Origin: Vulcanisaeta thermophila
GTDB lineage: Archaea > Thermoproteota > Thermoprotei > Thermoproteales > Thermocladiaceae
NCBI RefSeq assembly: GCF_001748385.1
Contig: NZ_BCLI01000007.1
Span: forward strand, 1 to 64,000
Length of the DNA stretch: 64,000 nucleotides
Direction of reading: 5' to 3'
The notes below the pieces were generated by a model. It did no database searches. It saw nothing but the letters and a program-made list of their open reading frames with translations, and was not told the origin of the DNA. Position 1 is the stretch's first letter. Each line of letters begins with the position of its first letter. Position numbers and translations under genes: made by a program. Of the stretch, positions 45,819 through 55,169 are shown piece by piece.

Positions 45819-46268
45819 ATGTCTTGGAAGCCAGTGGAGGACGTGGAAAGAGATAAAGAGAGGGCCGCAGAGTATGAGAAATTATATAGTGGGTTCACGA
45901 TGCAGGGACCACTCACTGTGGAGTTAAGGACAGGTATAATAATAGCGGCTAGGTTCGCTGATAAGATAAGGAGGGCCGCCTTCGCCGCATTTTCAAAAAC
46001 CGTGCCCGAGGACGTGATACTTAGGGATGTGGGTGAGTTTAATAAGGTGGTTTATGATGAGATGATTAAGAGGGGCATTGATAAGCTGGCCCTGGTCAGG
46101 ATAAGCGTTGTGGTTAGTTACGATCCAAAGGCCAACAAACTCAATTTCACTCAATTAAAGATTGAAAGGTTATACACAGAGGATGAAGTGAATAAGATAA
46201 TTGAGGATAAGTGTGGTGAGTTGGAGAGGAAGTTGGAGCAAATAAGGAATATACTGAGTGGTATTTAA
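45819..46268 (+). CDS. ThermoDBP-like single-stranded DNA-binding protein (DUF2258)
   Basis: The core block ELRTGIIIAARFADKIRRAAF, then FNKVVYDEMIKRGIDKLALVRI and LNFTQLKIERLY, matches the DUF2258/ThermoDBP family. In Thermoproteales ThermoDBP replaces the OB-fold SSB. The C-terminal ~35 residues form a helical, probably oligomerising, tail (NKIIEDKCGELERKLEQI). It is 149 residues long. The strong promoter suggests high expression. It could instead be a ThermoDBP-related paralogue. Confidence 0.75.
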   Translation: MSWKPVEDVERDKERAAEYEKLYSGFTMQGPLTVELRTGIIIAARFADKIRRAAFAAFSKTVPEDVILRDVGEFNKVVYDEMIKRGIDKLALVRISVVVSYDPKANKLNFTQLKIERLYTEDEVNKIIEDKCGELERKLEQIRNILSGI

Positions 46269-47072
46269 TCAACTTGAAAACACACCCCTACCTATCAAAA
46301 CCATAACCACAGGAAACTCATTAACACAATCAATACCCAGAAACCCACATAACTCATCATCATAGAAGGCACCCACGGCACGAACACCAAGGCCGAGGCT
46401 CACGGAGGCTAGGTATGCATTCTCCATAGCGGCACCAGCATCAAGTAGCACGTACCTCAAACTACGCTTCCAATATTTCCACCTGGTCCTTGCGTAGTAA
46501 ACGGTGAACACCAGGACGGCGGCCGCCCTTGAAACGTGGTCCTGATTAAGGGCCAACTCAGCCATTAACTTACCAAATGAACCCAGCCTCAAAACCTCCA
46601 GCGAGTGTGTGAAGGGCTCGTACCTGTACAAGCCCTGCTTTAACCCCAGAACATTATTGATAACTGGGTAAACCTCAACGGGCTGCAGGGCACCAGCTGA
46701 TGGGTAGGCCCTCAGTGGGAACTTCTCCTCACCATATGCCCAGGTCCACCCCGTGATGCCCACGGACAGGTAAAGCACTGTCGACAAGTCATCAATGCCT
46801 ATGGGCCCCCCAGTGAAATCATCAGCACTCCTTCTCCTCACAATGGCCTGGCCCACGGGCATAGTGGGCTGCTTAGGCTGTGGCAACTCAACCCTTACGT
46901 TACCGCGGCTTCTCCTTATTGGTGGCATGGCACCGGTTCTGCGGGGCCATGGCTCATCCCTGTAATGCCTCATTAAGTAGTCGCAGGCCACACCAACATC
47001 CTCGTTTATGTACTTGAGGAATTTCTCCAAGGCCTCCCTGGGTATCCTGCCACGTAACCCCTCAATGCACAT
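46269..47072 (-). CDS. SagB-type nitroreductase-fold dehydrogenase
   Basis: FMN-binding RRRSADDF near residue 78, then RAYPSAGALQPVEVYPV near residue 122 and LDAGAAMENAYLASVSLGLG near residue 210. This is the SagB/ThcOx branch of nitroreductases. SagB homologues oxidise azolines in modified peptides, but no YcaO cyclodehydratase or precursor peptide gene is adjacent, so the substrate is unknown. Its stop abuts the end of the ThermoDBP-like gene. Confidence 0.87.
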   Translation of the reverse strand: MCIEGLRGRIPREALEKFLKYINEDVGVACDYLMRHYRDEPWPRRTGAMPPIRRSRGNVRVELPQPKQPTMPVGQAIVRRRSADDFTGGPIGIDDLSTVLYLSVGITGWTWAYGEEKFPLRAYPSAGALQPVEVYPVINNVLGLKQGLYRYEPFTHSLEVLRLGSFGKLMAELALNQDHVSRAAAVLVFTVYYARTRWKYWKRSLRYVLLDAGAAMENAYLASVSLGLGVRAVGAFYDDELCGFLGIDCVNEFPVVMVLIGRGVFSS

Positions 47073-47106
47073 TAATTACCATATTCAAGCCCTGGGATTT
47101 TAGGGT

Positions 47107-47523
47107 TTATGCCGTGAGATTTACGGGTCTGCCCTCTTTAATGATTTTATTACCCAGTTCGGGGTTAACCCTCATTAAATCATCCCTAATCCTCTCGAGG
47201 AATGCCCTATCCTCATCCCTATTCCTCAACTCATCGGGGAGGAGGATGGGGATCTCGTCCTTAATGGGGTACCACCTACCACACTTGGGGCAGTACAATA
47301 TGCCCTCCACAACCTCCCTCTTAATGCACTCCTCACAGGGTAGTTCACGAGGGTTTGGGTGTTTCTTCACGTAAACATTCAATAAGCCGCAGTACTCCTC
47401 GCAAAACGGCTTATCCCACTCATACTTACGCTCGGGGTACTCCTTCTCCCTAATAACCACTAACTTAAGCGGGAAGGTCTTGTCGTACGGGCATGCAAGG
47501 ACATCCATTAATCTGTACTTCAT
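47107..47523 (-). CDS. Trm112-like zinc protein
   Basis: Begins MKYRLMDVLACPYDKTFPL and later has LPCEECIKREVV and GILYCPKCGRWYPIKDEIPI, which is the Trm112/UPF0434 zinc-domain pattern. Trm112 is the activating partner of several SAM methyltransferases that modify tRNA, rRNA and release factor. An insertion of about 50 residues (40-85) separates the halves. The methyltransferase it activates is not adjacent. Confidence 0.87.
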   Translation of the reverse strand: MKYRLMDVLACPYDKTFPLKLVVIREKEYPERKYEWDKPFCEEYCGLLNVYVKKHPNPRELPCEECIKREVVEGILYCPKCGRWYPIKDEIPILLPDELRNRDEDRAFLERIRDDLMRVNPELGNKIIKEGRPVNLTA

Positions 47524-47649
47524 TACGGATACCTGTAATCCCTGGGGTTATTAATTATTTCCTCTAAATCTAAAGGTGATATTACGTGTGTAATGACTAT
47601 TGAAAATCGAAAACCAAATTGTTTTTGAATTAAGTATGCATTTGGGGGA

Positions 47650-48003
47650 TTAGATGGGCACGAAAACCAGCGAGTAAACCATGGCGATGCCCTCAATGAT
47701 TATGAACGCCAAGAATACGTAATCCACAATCTTCCTAGTCCTCTCATCCTTGATAAACTCCTCCACAAACCTCCTAATACCAAGGGAACCATGCCAAACC
47801 CAATCCGCGGCTATGATAGCCCATATGGCGCCCCAACCCACGGCAACGAATGCGTATGGTATTATGACGAGGGGATTTGATATTGCGAGCTCGAACAGAC
47901 CAATGTGTTTATATATGGCTAGGGCTACCACGGCTATTGGGATTCCAAAGGTCATTATTAATCCTCCCACGTGGACGAACCACCTAACAATGTCCTCCCT
48001 CAT
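47650..48003 (-). CDS. sdhD: Succinate dehydrogenase membrane anchor subunit D
   Basis: A 117-residue protein with three helices (VRWFVHVGGLIMTFGIPIAV, LVIIPYAFVAVGWGAIWAII, IVDYVFLAFIIIEGIAMVYS), last gene in the sdhABCD operon. Its ATG overlaps the stop of sdhC by four bases. It anchors SdhAB and contributes to the quinone site. Confidence 0.82.
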   Translation of the reverse strand: MREDIVRWFVHVGGLIMTFGIPIAVVALAIYKHIGLFELAISNPLVIIPYAFVAVGWGAIWAIIAADWVWHGSLGIRRFVEEFIKDERTRKIVDYVFLAFIIIEGIAMVYSLVFVPI

Positions 48004-48476
48004 GGCCCACTCACCGGTATCTGTGGTGGTATTATTCCATAGAGTAGTATGTAGATTGCGTATATACTACCCACAATCCCAACCACTATCATGAATATGA
48101 TGTAGGCCCTATTGAGCCTGGACTGCCTAAGTGCAGGCTTTGGATTAATGGGGTGCCTAATGGGCCTCCCCGAGATTATGCCGTACTCAATGGCCATTAT
48201 CCTAAGGCCGTTGAGGCCGTGTATGATGAAGAACACTATGAATAATGCAGCCAGGACCTTACCCAATGGGGTCTCATCAAAGGCAAGGAGGGCACTCCAG
48301 CTGTGCCAAGCTATCACGAACCAGGGCCTTGGGTATAGCCATAGAACCATATAGATCCCACTGACCCTCTGTATGGCCGTCATGACCCTGTCAAAGTTAA
48401 GGGGTCTAAATATCTCCCAACCACCCCTGCCGGACCTAACCACCTTATACTCCTGCTGTGAACTCATGATACCCAC
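48000..48476 (-). CDS. sdhC: Succinate dehydrogenase cytochrome b subunit C
   Basis: Three helices and the SdhC signature RVSGIYMVLWLYPRP and FFIIHGLNGLRIMAIE, including the histidine that would ligate heme b. The start is GTG 48476 or ATG 48467. It lies between sdhB and sdhD with coupled translation. Confidence 0.85.
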   Translation of the reverse strand: MGIMSSQQEYKVVRSGRGGWEIFRPLNFDRVMTAIQRVSGIYMVLWLYPRPWFVIAWHSWSALLAFDETPLGKVLAALFIVFFIIHGLNGLRIMAIEYGIISGRPIRHPINPKPALRQSRLNRAYIIFMIVVGIVGSIYAIYILLYGIIPPQIPVSGP

Positions 48477-48478
48477 CC

Positions 48479-49201
48479 CTATAGTTTCTTCCTTCTTAAA
48501 AGTATTGCCTTCTTCAACTGCTGAATTGCAAATCCAGGATCAACATTCCTGGGACAAACGGCTGAGCATGAATATGCCACTATGCATGACCAGACACCCA
48601 CATCACTATTAACTATCTTCATCCTCTCGGGCCAACCCCTATCCCTGGAATCTGCACTCCACCTATACGCTGCTGCTAGTATCATGGGTCCTAGGAATAA
48701 CTTGTCAGAGGCAGCCACCGGGCATGCTGAGTAGCATAGCCCACATTCGATGCAGTAGGCGAAGTTTAGGTACTTATTCAACTCCTCGGGTTTCTGCCCA
48801 TACTCAATGTCTGATTCGAAGATTTCCTTAGTATCACGAAGTATGTATGGCTTAACCTCTCTAAGCCTCATTAGCATAGGCTCCGTATCAGCAACCAAGT
48901 CCTTAATAACCCTATAATTCCACATGGGCTCCACAGTCACCACATCCGTCTCAAGCTCCTCAAGAAGGGTTTCGCATGCAAGCCTTGGCTTACCGTTAAT
49001 GACCATACCGCAGGAGCCGCAGATTGCCATTCTACAGCTATACCTAACGGCTAGTGTGGGGTCCTGCTCCTCCTTAATCCTAAGCAATACGTCAAGCACG
49101 GATATCTTCAACCCCTTAACATCGACCTTGTACTCCTGCCACCAGGTGGTTTTACCATCAAACCTCTTAACCCTCACGGTTATCGTGGGCATCCCCACCA
49201 C
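48479..49201 (-). CDS. sdhB: Succinate dehydrogenase iron-sulfur subunit
   Basis: The [2Fe-2S] ligands lie in YSCRMAICGSCGMV and RLAC (residues 55-76). The C-terminal cluster motifs are CIECGLCYSACP near residue 150 and CSAVCPRNVDP near residue 213, giving the expected three-cluster electron wire from flavin to quinone. The start is ATG 49192 or the in-frame upstream codon at 49201. It lies two bases from the sdhA stop. Confidence 0.95.
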   Translation of the reverse strand: MVGMPTITVRVKRFDGKTTWWQEYKVDVKGLKISVLDVLLRIKEEQDPTLAVRYSCRMAICGSCGMVINGKPRLACETLLEELETDVVTVEPMWNYRVIKDLVADTEPMLMRLREVKPYILRDTKEIFESDIEYGQKPEELNKYLNFAYCIECGLCYSACPVAASDKLFLGPMILAAAYRWSADSRDRGWPERMKIVNSDVGVWSCIVAYSCSAVCPRNVDPGFAIQQLKKAILLRRKKL

Positions 49202-49203
49202 CC

Positions 49204-50955
49204 TCAGTACTTCCTCTCCTCAGGCTTCCACTTAGTTATCCTAACGGGTGTGTACGTCAGTTGTATTTCACCGCCGTAGAGGTAAGCCAGGGTGTGCTTT
49301 AGCCAATTCTCATCATCCCTCTTGGGGTAGTCAAGCCTGTAATGCGCACCGCGCGACTCCGTCCTCGCATAGGCGCCCATGCCCACCACCAGGGCGAGTT
49401 CCACCATCCCCTCCACCTCGAGGGCGTCCTTGAGGTTTTGGTTGTATATCCTGCCCGTATCCTCAACCCTCATGGACTTAACCTTATCGAGGAGCTTCGT
49501 TAGTTTGGAAATGCCCTCGGACATCTTGGAACCCTCCCTGAAGGGTCCGAAGTGCTCCTCCATTATGTCCTGCAACTCACGCTTAACCTGGTACACGGAA
49601 ACCGCATTAACCTCCTTGTGCAGTAGTTTATCGAATACCCTGGACTCCTCCCTCTTGGCCACCTCGAGGACCGAGCCCTCGGTAATGGGCGCTGGGTTCT
49701 CGAGCACGTACTTAGCAGCCTGCTCTCCAGTCAACCTACCCCATACCGCGCACTCGGTGAGTGAGTTACTGCCGAGCCTGTTGGCTCCGTGGACGGAGAC
49801 CGAGGCCGCCTCACCAGCCGCCCACAGGCCTTTGATCCACGTGCCATCCGCCATCAACACCCTACCCATTATGTCCGTGTGCACGCCACCCATGGTGTAG
49901 TGGACCGCGGGTCTCACGGGTATTATCTCACTTAGTGGGTCAATACCCGCGTACCTGTAGGCTAGCTCCCTAATCATTGGTAACTTCTCATTGAGTACTT
50001 GCTCTCCAAGGTGCCTTAGGTCCAGGCCCACGTACCCCATACCGCTCTCCTCATGCACCCATCCCCTGCCCTGGGCTATCTCGGTGAGTATTGCCCTACT
50101 CACTATGTCTCTGGGCGCCAGTTCCATCCTACTTGGTGCGTACCTCTTCATGAACCTCTCACCCTCCTTATTAATCAAGTAACCACCCTCGCCCCTCGCA
50201 CCCTCCGTTATCAATATGCCCGTGGGGACCATGGCCGTGGGGTGCCATTGCACGAACTCCATATCCTTAATGGCCGCCCCAGCCCTCATGGCGTAGGCCA
50301 GCACCTCCCCTGTGGTGGAGTGCGCAGTCGTTGTGAATCGGTATAGCCTACCGGCGCCGCCCGTGGCTATTATGCCCGCCTTCGCAAGGAATAGCTTGAA
50401 CTCCCCGGTTTTCAGGTCTATGGCCGTTACCCCCTTAAATTCCCCATTTTCTACGATGAATTTTGTGGTGAAGTGCTCGTGGTATATATGCACATTGTCA
50501 AACCTAAGCACGTTTTGGTACAATGTGGACATTATGAAAAACCCGGTCTTGTCGGCGGCGAATGTGGTCCTTGGTATTGTCATTCCACCAAAGGGCCTCT
50601 GGGCCATCCTGCCGTCGGGTAGTCTTGACCAGGGTACGCCTATTCTCTCGAAGAACCTAACCTCCTTGGGCGCCATCTCGACCATAAGCTCCACCGCGTC
50701 CTGGTCCGCTAGGAAGTCACTGCCCTTTATTGTGTCGTAGGCGTGAAGCTCAAGGCTGTCATTGGTCTCCTTGGGGTATAGAACCGCGCTCATACCGCCC
50801 TCGGCACTGACTGAGTGGCTTCTCATGGCCTGTACCTTGGATAATATGGCGATCGAGGCTCTACCACCGCTGGTCCACGCTGCCTGGAGGGCGGCTCTTA
50901 AACCGGCGAGTCCCGAGCCTATAATGACTATGTCGTATTTAAGTACCTCAACCAC
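49204..50955 (-). CDS. sdhA: Succinate dehydrogenase flavoprotein subunit
   Basis: GSGLAGLRAAL (residues 13-23) binds FAD, HSVSAEGGMSAVL carries the histidine used for covalent flavin attachment, and HPTAMVPTG, GEGGYLINKEGERF, HGANRLGSNSL and ARTESRGAHYRLDYP give the dicarboxylate site. At 583 residues it is full length. It heads the sdhABCD operon, oxidising succinate to fumarate and passing electrons to quinone. GTG 50955 lies 28 bases below the TATA element at 50979-50987. Confidence 0.96.
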   Translation of the reverse strand: MVEVLKYDIVIIGSGLAGLRAALQAAWTSGGRASIAILSKVQAMRSHSVSAEGGMSAVLYPKETNDSLELHAYDTIKGSDFLADQDAVELMVEMAPKEVRFFERIGVPWSRLPDGRMAQRPFGGMTIPRTTFAADKTGFFIMSTLYQNVLRFDNVHIYHEHFTTKFIVENGEFKGVTAIDLKTGEFKLFLAKAGIIATGGAGRLYRFTTTAHSTTGEVLAYAMRAGAAIKDMEFVQWHPTAMVPTGILITEGARGEGGYLINKEGERFMKRYAPSRMELAPRDIVSRAILTEIAQGRGWVHEESGMGYVGLDLRHLGEQVLNEKLPMIRELAYRYAGIDPLSEIIPVRPAVHYTMGGVHTDIMGRVLMADGTWIKGLWAAGEAASVSVHGANRLGSNSLTECAVWGRLTGEQAAKYVLENPAPITEGSVLEVAKREESRVFDKLLHKEVNAVSVYQVKRELQDIMEEHFGPFREGSKMSEGISKLTKLLDKVKSMRVEDTGRIYNQNLKDALEVEGMVELALVVGMGAYARTESRGAHYRLDYPKRDDENWLKHTLAYLYGGEIQLTYTPVRITKWKPEERKY

Positions 50956-50978
50956 GTAATTATCTGCCTTATTACTTA

Positions 50979-50987
50979 TTTAAAAAT
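50979..50987 (-). promoter_or_regulatory. TATA box of the sdhABCD operon
   Basis: ATTTTTAAA on the minus strand, centred about 28 bases before GTG 50955, with no other AT-rich box nearby. It should drive the whole four-gene operon. Confidence 0.6.
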
Positions 50988-51102
50988 ACTTCCTAGTCAT
51001 AAAACTATATAGACTAGTTAGGGTTGCCGTGCCGTGTTCCTTACGGTGGTTCAGGGATATTTGGGGGAAATTAATATTAATGCTGGGGTTTCCTTAGCGT
51101 AG

Positions 51103-52098
51103 ATGTCGCTTATTAATGAGGAAGAAATTGAGAGCAGGATAAGGGAGTTGAGTAATGAGGCTTTGAGGCTTAGGGATGAATTAAATAAGAAATTGAGCGA
51201 GAGGGAGAGGCTTAGGAATGAGTTGAGTAATGTGCGCAGTGAGATTAGTAGGGTTATTTCCCAGCTGAATAGTAAGAGGGGTGAGTTGAAGCAGGTGAGG
51301 GATTCCTTAAATGAGTTGAGGAGTGCGCGGGACACCATTATTAGCAGGATGAGGGAGATTAAGAGGAGGAGGATGGAGATTATTCAGGAGATTAGGAGGA
51401 GGGTTGAGGAGAATAGGAAGTATAGGGAGTTGTTGAGGTACATCAATGATTTAGTGGGCGGCAAGCCCGTTGATAAGGATAAGTTGAAGGAGGCGATTGA
51501 AAGGCTGGAGATGGAGCACGAGACCTCACCCACAGACCCCGAGAGGGAGTGGCAGTTCTTCAGGACCATTGAGCAGTTAATGAGGGAGTTAAGCGCCGCT
51601 GAGTTTATGAGTAGGATTAGGGATAGGTTGAGTAAGAATAGGGAGGAGATAGGTCAGTTGAGGAGTGAGAGTGCGAATTTGAGGCAGGAGTTGAATAATC
51701 TATACGTTAATGAGTTGAGTAATATTAAGGGTAGGATTCAGGAGTTGAAGAAGAGGAGGGAGGCCATAATTGAGGAGATAAAGAAGTTAAAGAGTGAGAG
51801 GGATTCCCTAAAGGCCAGGAGGGATGAGTTGAAGGCCTCCATACTGAAGATCTCCGCTGAGATTAAGGAGTTGAGGGGTAGGATTAGGGAGTTGAATGAG
51901 GAGATAAACAAGTACCAATTACTACTGGTGGCCGCCAGGAAGTCCAAGAACCTGGTGCAGAGGAGGCAGGAGGAGGAGAGGGCTAGGGAGTTGGCTAGGA
52001 GGAAGGCTCAGGAGACCCTGGATAGATTGATGAAGGGTGAAAGGGTGGCGCTAAATGATTTATTAGGGTTAAGTGAAGATGAGAATAGTGAGAAGTGA
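51103..52098 (+). CDS. Archaeal coiled-coil protein
   Basis: 331 residues, almost entirely heptad coiled coil rich in Glu, Arg and Leu, broken once near residues 125-155 (LEMEHETSPTDPEREWQFF). This break with its conserved Thr-Pro segment is typical of a conserved archaeal coiled-coil family distantly like eukaryotic Bfr1; a ribosome- or RNA-linked role is suggested but unproven. The DUF373 gene follows three bases after the stop, so they are probably co-transcribed. Confidence 0.77.
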   Translation: MSLINEEEIESRIRELSNEALRLRDELNKKLSERERLRNELSNVRSEISRVISQLNSKRGELKQVRDSLNELRSARDTIISRMREIKRRRMEIIQEIRRRVEENRKYRELLRYINDLVGGKPVDKDKLKEAIERLEMEHETSPTDPEREWQFFRTIEQLMRELSAAEFMSRIRDRLSKNREEIGQLRSESANLRQELNNLYVNELSNIKGRIQELKKRREAIIEEIKKLKSERDSLKARRDELKASILKISAEIKELRGRIRELNEEINKYQLLLVAARKSKNLVQRRQEEERARELARRKAQETLDRLMKGERVALNDLLGLSEDENSEK

Positions 52099-52101
52099 GG
52101 T

Positions 52102-53184
52102 ATGGGTAATCAGGTAAGGCGCATACTGGTGCTTTGCGTGGATAGGGACAATGACGTAGGTGAGAGGCTGGGTATACCCACGCCGGTGATTGGGAGGGAG
52201 AACATACTGAAGGTGGCCACCCAGTACATACTGAGGTATCCAGATGACTCGGATACCAATGCCATGTTCGGCGCATTGCAACTATATGATTCGCTCATAT
52301 CAACACTGGGCCCTGAGAATGTGGAGGTGGCCCTGGTCACCGGTACCTCGGCTGAGGATGTCACTGCGGATATGAAGCTTATGAATGAGGTTGATAAGGT
52401 GCTAATGAACTTCGACGCCGATGGAATAATAGTGGTTTCTGATAGCCCTACTGACGAGGTCGTGGTGCCCATGCTTCAGTCCAGGAGGCCCGTGGTCTCT
52501 GTGAGGAGGATCATTGTTAAGCAGACCAAGGGTTTTGAGGAGTTCGCGGTTTTAGCTAGGTATTACGTGGGTAAGCTCCTTGGCGAGCCTAGGTATAGGA
52601 GGTATGTGCTTGGTCTCCCTGGCATCATAATATTCATTTACGGCGTATTCTATAGTATCTGGTCCTACCTACCACCCATAGCCAGGACATTGATAGTCTC
52701 AAGTATATCGTTATTCCTAGGCCTCGTATTCTTGGTGTATGGGTTTAATATTCACGAGTCTTTGTTGAGGTTTATGAGGAGTTACGATGTTACGTTCTTC
52801 ATATCCGCACTCTCAATATTCTTCCTAATAGCGTACCTAGCCTCCAGTTACTACGTGCTTCACCAGCCCATACCGCTCTGGGGCCCCGTGAATGTGTTTG
52901 ACCTTGTGGGATTGATAACCGCGGCCACCCTGAGTGTTAACTCGGTTGAGGTTTATGTGAAGAGTAGGGTTGTGCCCCTTGGTAGGGTGGCTGCGGATAT
53001 ACTATTAACGTCGTTCTTCATACTGGTGGCTGGCGACCTGGTGGAGTTTATGGTTACGGGTAGGGTTGGGATCTTTGAGTTGATCTATGTCCTCGTCATT
53101 TACATGGTTATTGGGTTTGTTACCCTATCCGTAATTGGTATTTTAAGGAATAGGTATGGTAAGGTTAGGGGTAAGGGTAAGTAA
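52102..53184 (+). CDS. DUF373 family membrane protein
   Basis: The N-terminal cytosolic half has VLCVDRDNDVG, NAMFGALQLYDSL, VALVTGT and DGIIVVSDSPTDE, which are the DUF373 hallmarks. From residue 170 on there are about six membrane helices. The function is unknown; the family is widespread in archaea. It overlaps the following methyltransferase gene by 29 bases. Confidence 0.85.
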   Translation: MGNQVRRILVLCVDRDNDVGERLGIPTPVIGRENILKVATQYILRYPDDSDTNAMFGALQLYDSLISTLGPENVEVALVTGTSAEDVTADMKLMNEVDKVLMNFDADGIIVVSDSPTDEVVVPMLQSRRPVVSVRRIIVKQTKGFEEFAVLARYYVGKLLGEPRYRRYVLGLPGIIIFIYGVFYSIWSYLPPIARTLIVSSISLFLGLVFLVYGFNIHESLLRFMRSYDVTFFISALSIFFLIAYLASSYYVLHQPIPLWGPVNVFDLVGLITAATLSVNSVEVYVKSRVVPLGRVAADILLTSFFILVAGDLVEFMVTGRVGIFELIYVLVIYMVIGFVTLSVIGILRNRYGKVRGKGK

Positions 53185-53929
53185 GGACTTAATTGAACTA
53201 GCGTTTTACGAGTTGGAGGCATTGGCGGATTTATCGGGCGGGTCTGTGGATCTGGTGAGTCAGGGTGATGAGTTAATAGTGGATTATAGGGGTGACCTGG
53301 ATAGATTAAGGGCGAGCCTATGTAGGGCATCCCTCATTAAGCAGGTGGATGTTATTCATGAGGGTGGGGCTAAGGAGGTACTGGCCAGGCTTGATAGGTC
53401 GAGGTACTGGGCCATTGATAAACATAGGAGCACCTACGGCGGTGTTATTGAATTGAGGATAGCGAGGCTGCTCGTAAACCTAGCACGGGCTAGGGAGGGC
53501 GCGGTTTTCCTGGATCCATTCATGGGTTCTGGGACCATTGTTTATGAAGCAGCCATGGTCGGGGCTCGTGCGGTGGGTATTGATTTAGATAGGAGGCTAT
53601 TAACTGGTGTTAATGCGGACTTTGTGGATGTTGTGAATGCGGATTCCCTATTAATGCCCCTACGTGGTGATTCCGTGGATTCCATGGCCACGGACCCACC
53701 GTATGGTAGGTTTTCAATACCGGAGCTGGACATTGACTTCATTTACAGGGTCTTTGCAAGGGAGAGTTATAGGGTTCTTAAGAGGGGTGGTTTCCTGGCC
53801 CTATCGCACCCTACGTATGTGGATGCTACGGATTGGTTTTTAAGCGAGGGGTTTGAGTTGGTGGGCAGGGGTTTGCAGTTTGTTCACGGTAGTTTAACTA
53901 GGTTGGTATTGATCCTTAAGAAGGATTAG
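53156..53929 (+). CDS. Trm11/TrmG10-like tRNA (guanine-N2) methyltransferase without THUMP
   Basis: The catalytic half is intact: DPFMGSGTIVYEA near residue 120, GIDLDRRL, and the N-methylating motif DPPYGR near residue 180. The ~90-residue N-terminus resembles the ferredoxin-like part of archaeal TrmG10/Trm11 but leaves no room for the THUMP domain. It probably methylates G10 or a related tRNA guanine. Its start lies inside the 3' end of the DUF373 gene, indicating coupled translation. Confidence 0.82.
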   Translation: MVRLGVRVSKDLIELAFYELEALADLSGGSVDLVSQGDELIVDYRGDLDRLRASLCRASLIKQVDVIHEGGAKEVLARLDRSRYWAIDKHRSTYGGVIELRIARLLVNLARAREGAVFLDPFMGSGTIVYEAAMVGARAVGIDLDRRLLTGVNADFVDVVNADSLLMPLRGDSVDSMATDPPYGRFSIPELDIDFIYRVFARESYRVLKRGGFLALSHPTYVDATDWFLSEGFELVGRGLQFVHGSLTRLVLILKKD

Positions 53930-54591
53930 TCAATACCGAGAAGCCTCCTTAGATTTTTAGCTGCAGTGACGGGCTCACTTGCCTGCGTTATTGCCCTACC
54001 CACAACCACAATGTCCAAATCCTTATCCCTAAGCTTCGGCGCCACATTCTCATTAATGCCGCCCGCAATGGCCACGTTAATGTTAAACCGCCTCTTCACC
54101 TCCACAGCCTCGTTAATTAACTCATCAATGCTCAAGCCCCTACTCACCTGCACATCAATGCCCAGGTGAAGGCCCACGTAACTCGGCCTAATGCCCTTAC
54201 CAATCAACTCCCCAGTCCTTGAAATGGGATCCTTCACACCTATCATATCCACAACGGACTTCGCACCCAATGACTCGGCTTCCCTAACGAAGTCCCTAAT
54301 GGTCTCATCAGCGGCGGCACCAAGCACGCTTAGTAAATCGGCACCGGCCTTAATGGCCATCCTGGCCTCAAGAGCCCCCACATCCATGGTCTTTAGGTCA
54401 GCCATTACCTCCTTACCCGGGCACGTAACCTTTAGGGCGCTTACTATCATTATGCCCGCGGACTTTATGAGCGGTGTGCCCGCCTCCACAATGTCCACGG
54501 CATTTGCATCACAGAGTTTCTTCGCTAGGTCAATGGCCACCGTGGGCTCTAACAGATCCAGCGCCACCTGTAGCTTCACGTCTTTCACCAT
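53926..54591 (-). CDS. 3-hexulose-6-phosphate synthase
   Basis: A KGPDC/OMPDC-type barrel with LQVALDLLEPTVAIDLAKK, IVEAGTPLIKSAG, MADLKTMD (catalytic Asp-Lys-Asp region), SVVDMIGVKDP and VAIAGGINENV. In archaea this enzyme, with hexulose-phosphate isomerase, runs the reverse ribulose monophosphate pathway to make ribulose 5-phosphate. 221 residues; the isomerase is not fused or adjacent. Its start overlaps the end of the upstream coiled-coil gene by seven bases. Confidence 0.92.
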   Translation of the reverse strand: MVKDVKLQVALDLLEPTVAIDLAKKLCDANAVDIVEAGTPLIKSAGIMIVSALKVTCPGKEVMADLKTMDVGALEARMAIKAGADLLSVLGAAADETIRDFVREAESLGAKSVVDMIGVKDPISRTGELIGKGIRPSYVGLHLGIDVQVSRGLSIDELINEAVEVKRRFNINVAIAGGINENVAPKLRDKDLDIVVVGRAITQASEPVTAAKNLRRLLGID

Positions 54592-55025
54592 CCCTTAAAT
54601 ATGATCTTAATGGGCACGTTCATCTTGAACTCGACCATTATGGGTACGTTAGCCTTATCACCCAGCTTATTATTTAATATCTCAATTATATCCTTAACCC
54701 TCCTGAGCACTGTTAATCTGTCAGCCATGGCCCTCCTACTCTCATCAAGCACTTCATACTCATCAATAGGCCTTGGGTCAAGTATTATTTTGAGTCCCGT
54801 CAGTTCTATGGCTGTGGATAGGGGTATTTGCTGTCCCTTGCCCACCGTCTCCTCGATCATTTGCATAATCGCCATGTACTTATCAACCTTGGGCTTTACC
54901 GCACTTATTTGGTCCTCCACCTCCTTAATCCTAGCCTCCAACTCGCTTATCTGCTTATTGATATAATTCAACAACTCCTTCACGCTGTTGAAGTTTATCA
55001 ACTCTAAATCAGGTGTTGCGGACAT
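54585..55025 (-). CDS. Coiled-coil protein of unknown function
   Basis: 146 residues. A coiled coil at about 15-50 (NKQISELEARIKEVEDQIS) is followed by an alpha/beta part containing LKIILDPRPIDEYEVLDESR and an end ANVPIMVEFKMNVPIKIIF. I do not recognise the family. ATG 55025 is preferred because TTTATAAA near 55046-55053 is about 25 bases upstream. It runs into the hexulose-phosphate synthase gene, suggesting an operon. Confidence 0.65.
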   Translation of the reverse strand: MSATPDLELINFNSVKELLNYINKQISELEARIKEVEDQISAVKPKVDKYMAIMQMIEETVGKGQQIPLSTAIELTGLKIILDPRPIDEYEVLDESRRAMADRLTVLRRVKDIIEILNNKLGDKANVPIMVEFKMNVPIKIIFKGW

Positions 55026-55169
55026 CAAATACTTCATTACGCCATTATTTATAAAAATATCGCTTTTCTTAACAACTTAGCCATTTATTTAATTATACCC
55101 GTGTGTTAAGGTGAGTAGGATATTAATCATAACTCCAAACCCATCCTTGAAATTTTTCTTTTAAACTAA

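Noticed and set aside
50312-50740. Antisense ORFs across sdhA and other strong genes
   Set aside because: They mirror well conserved enzymes on the other strand and show no family features or promoters.
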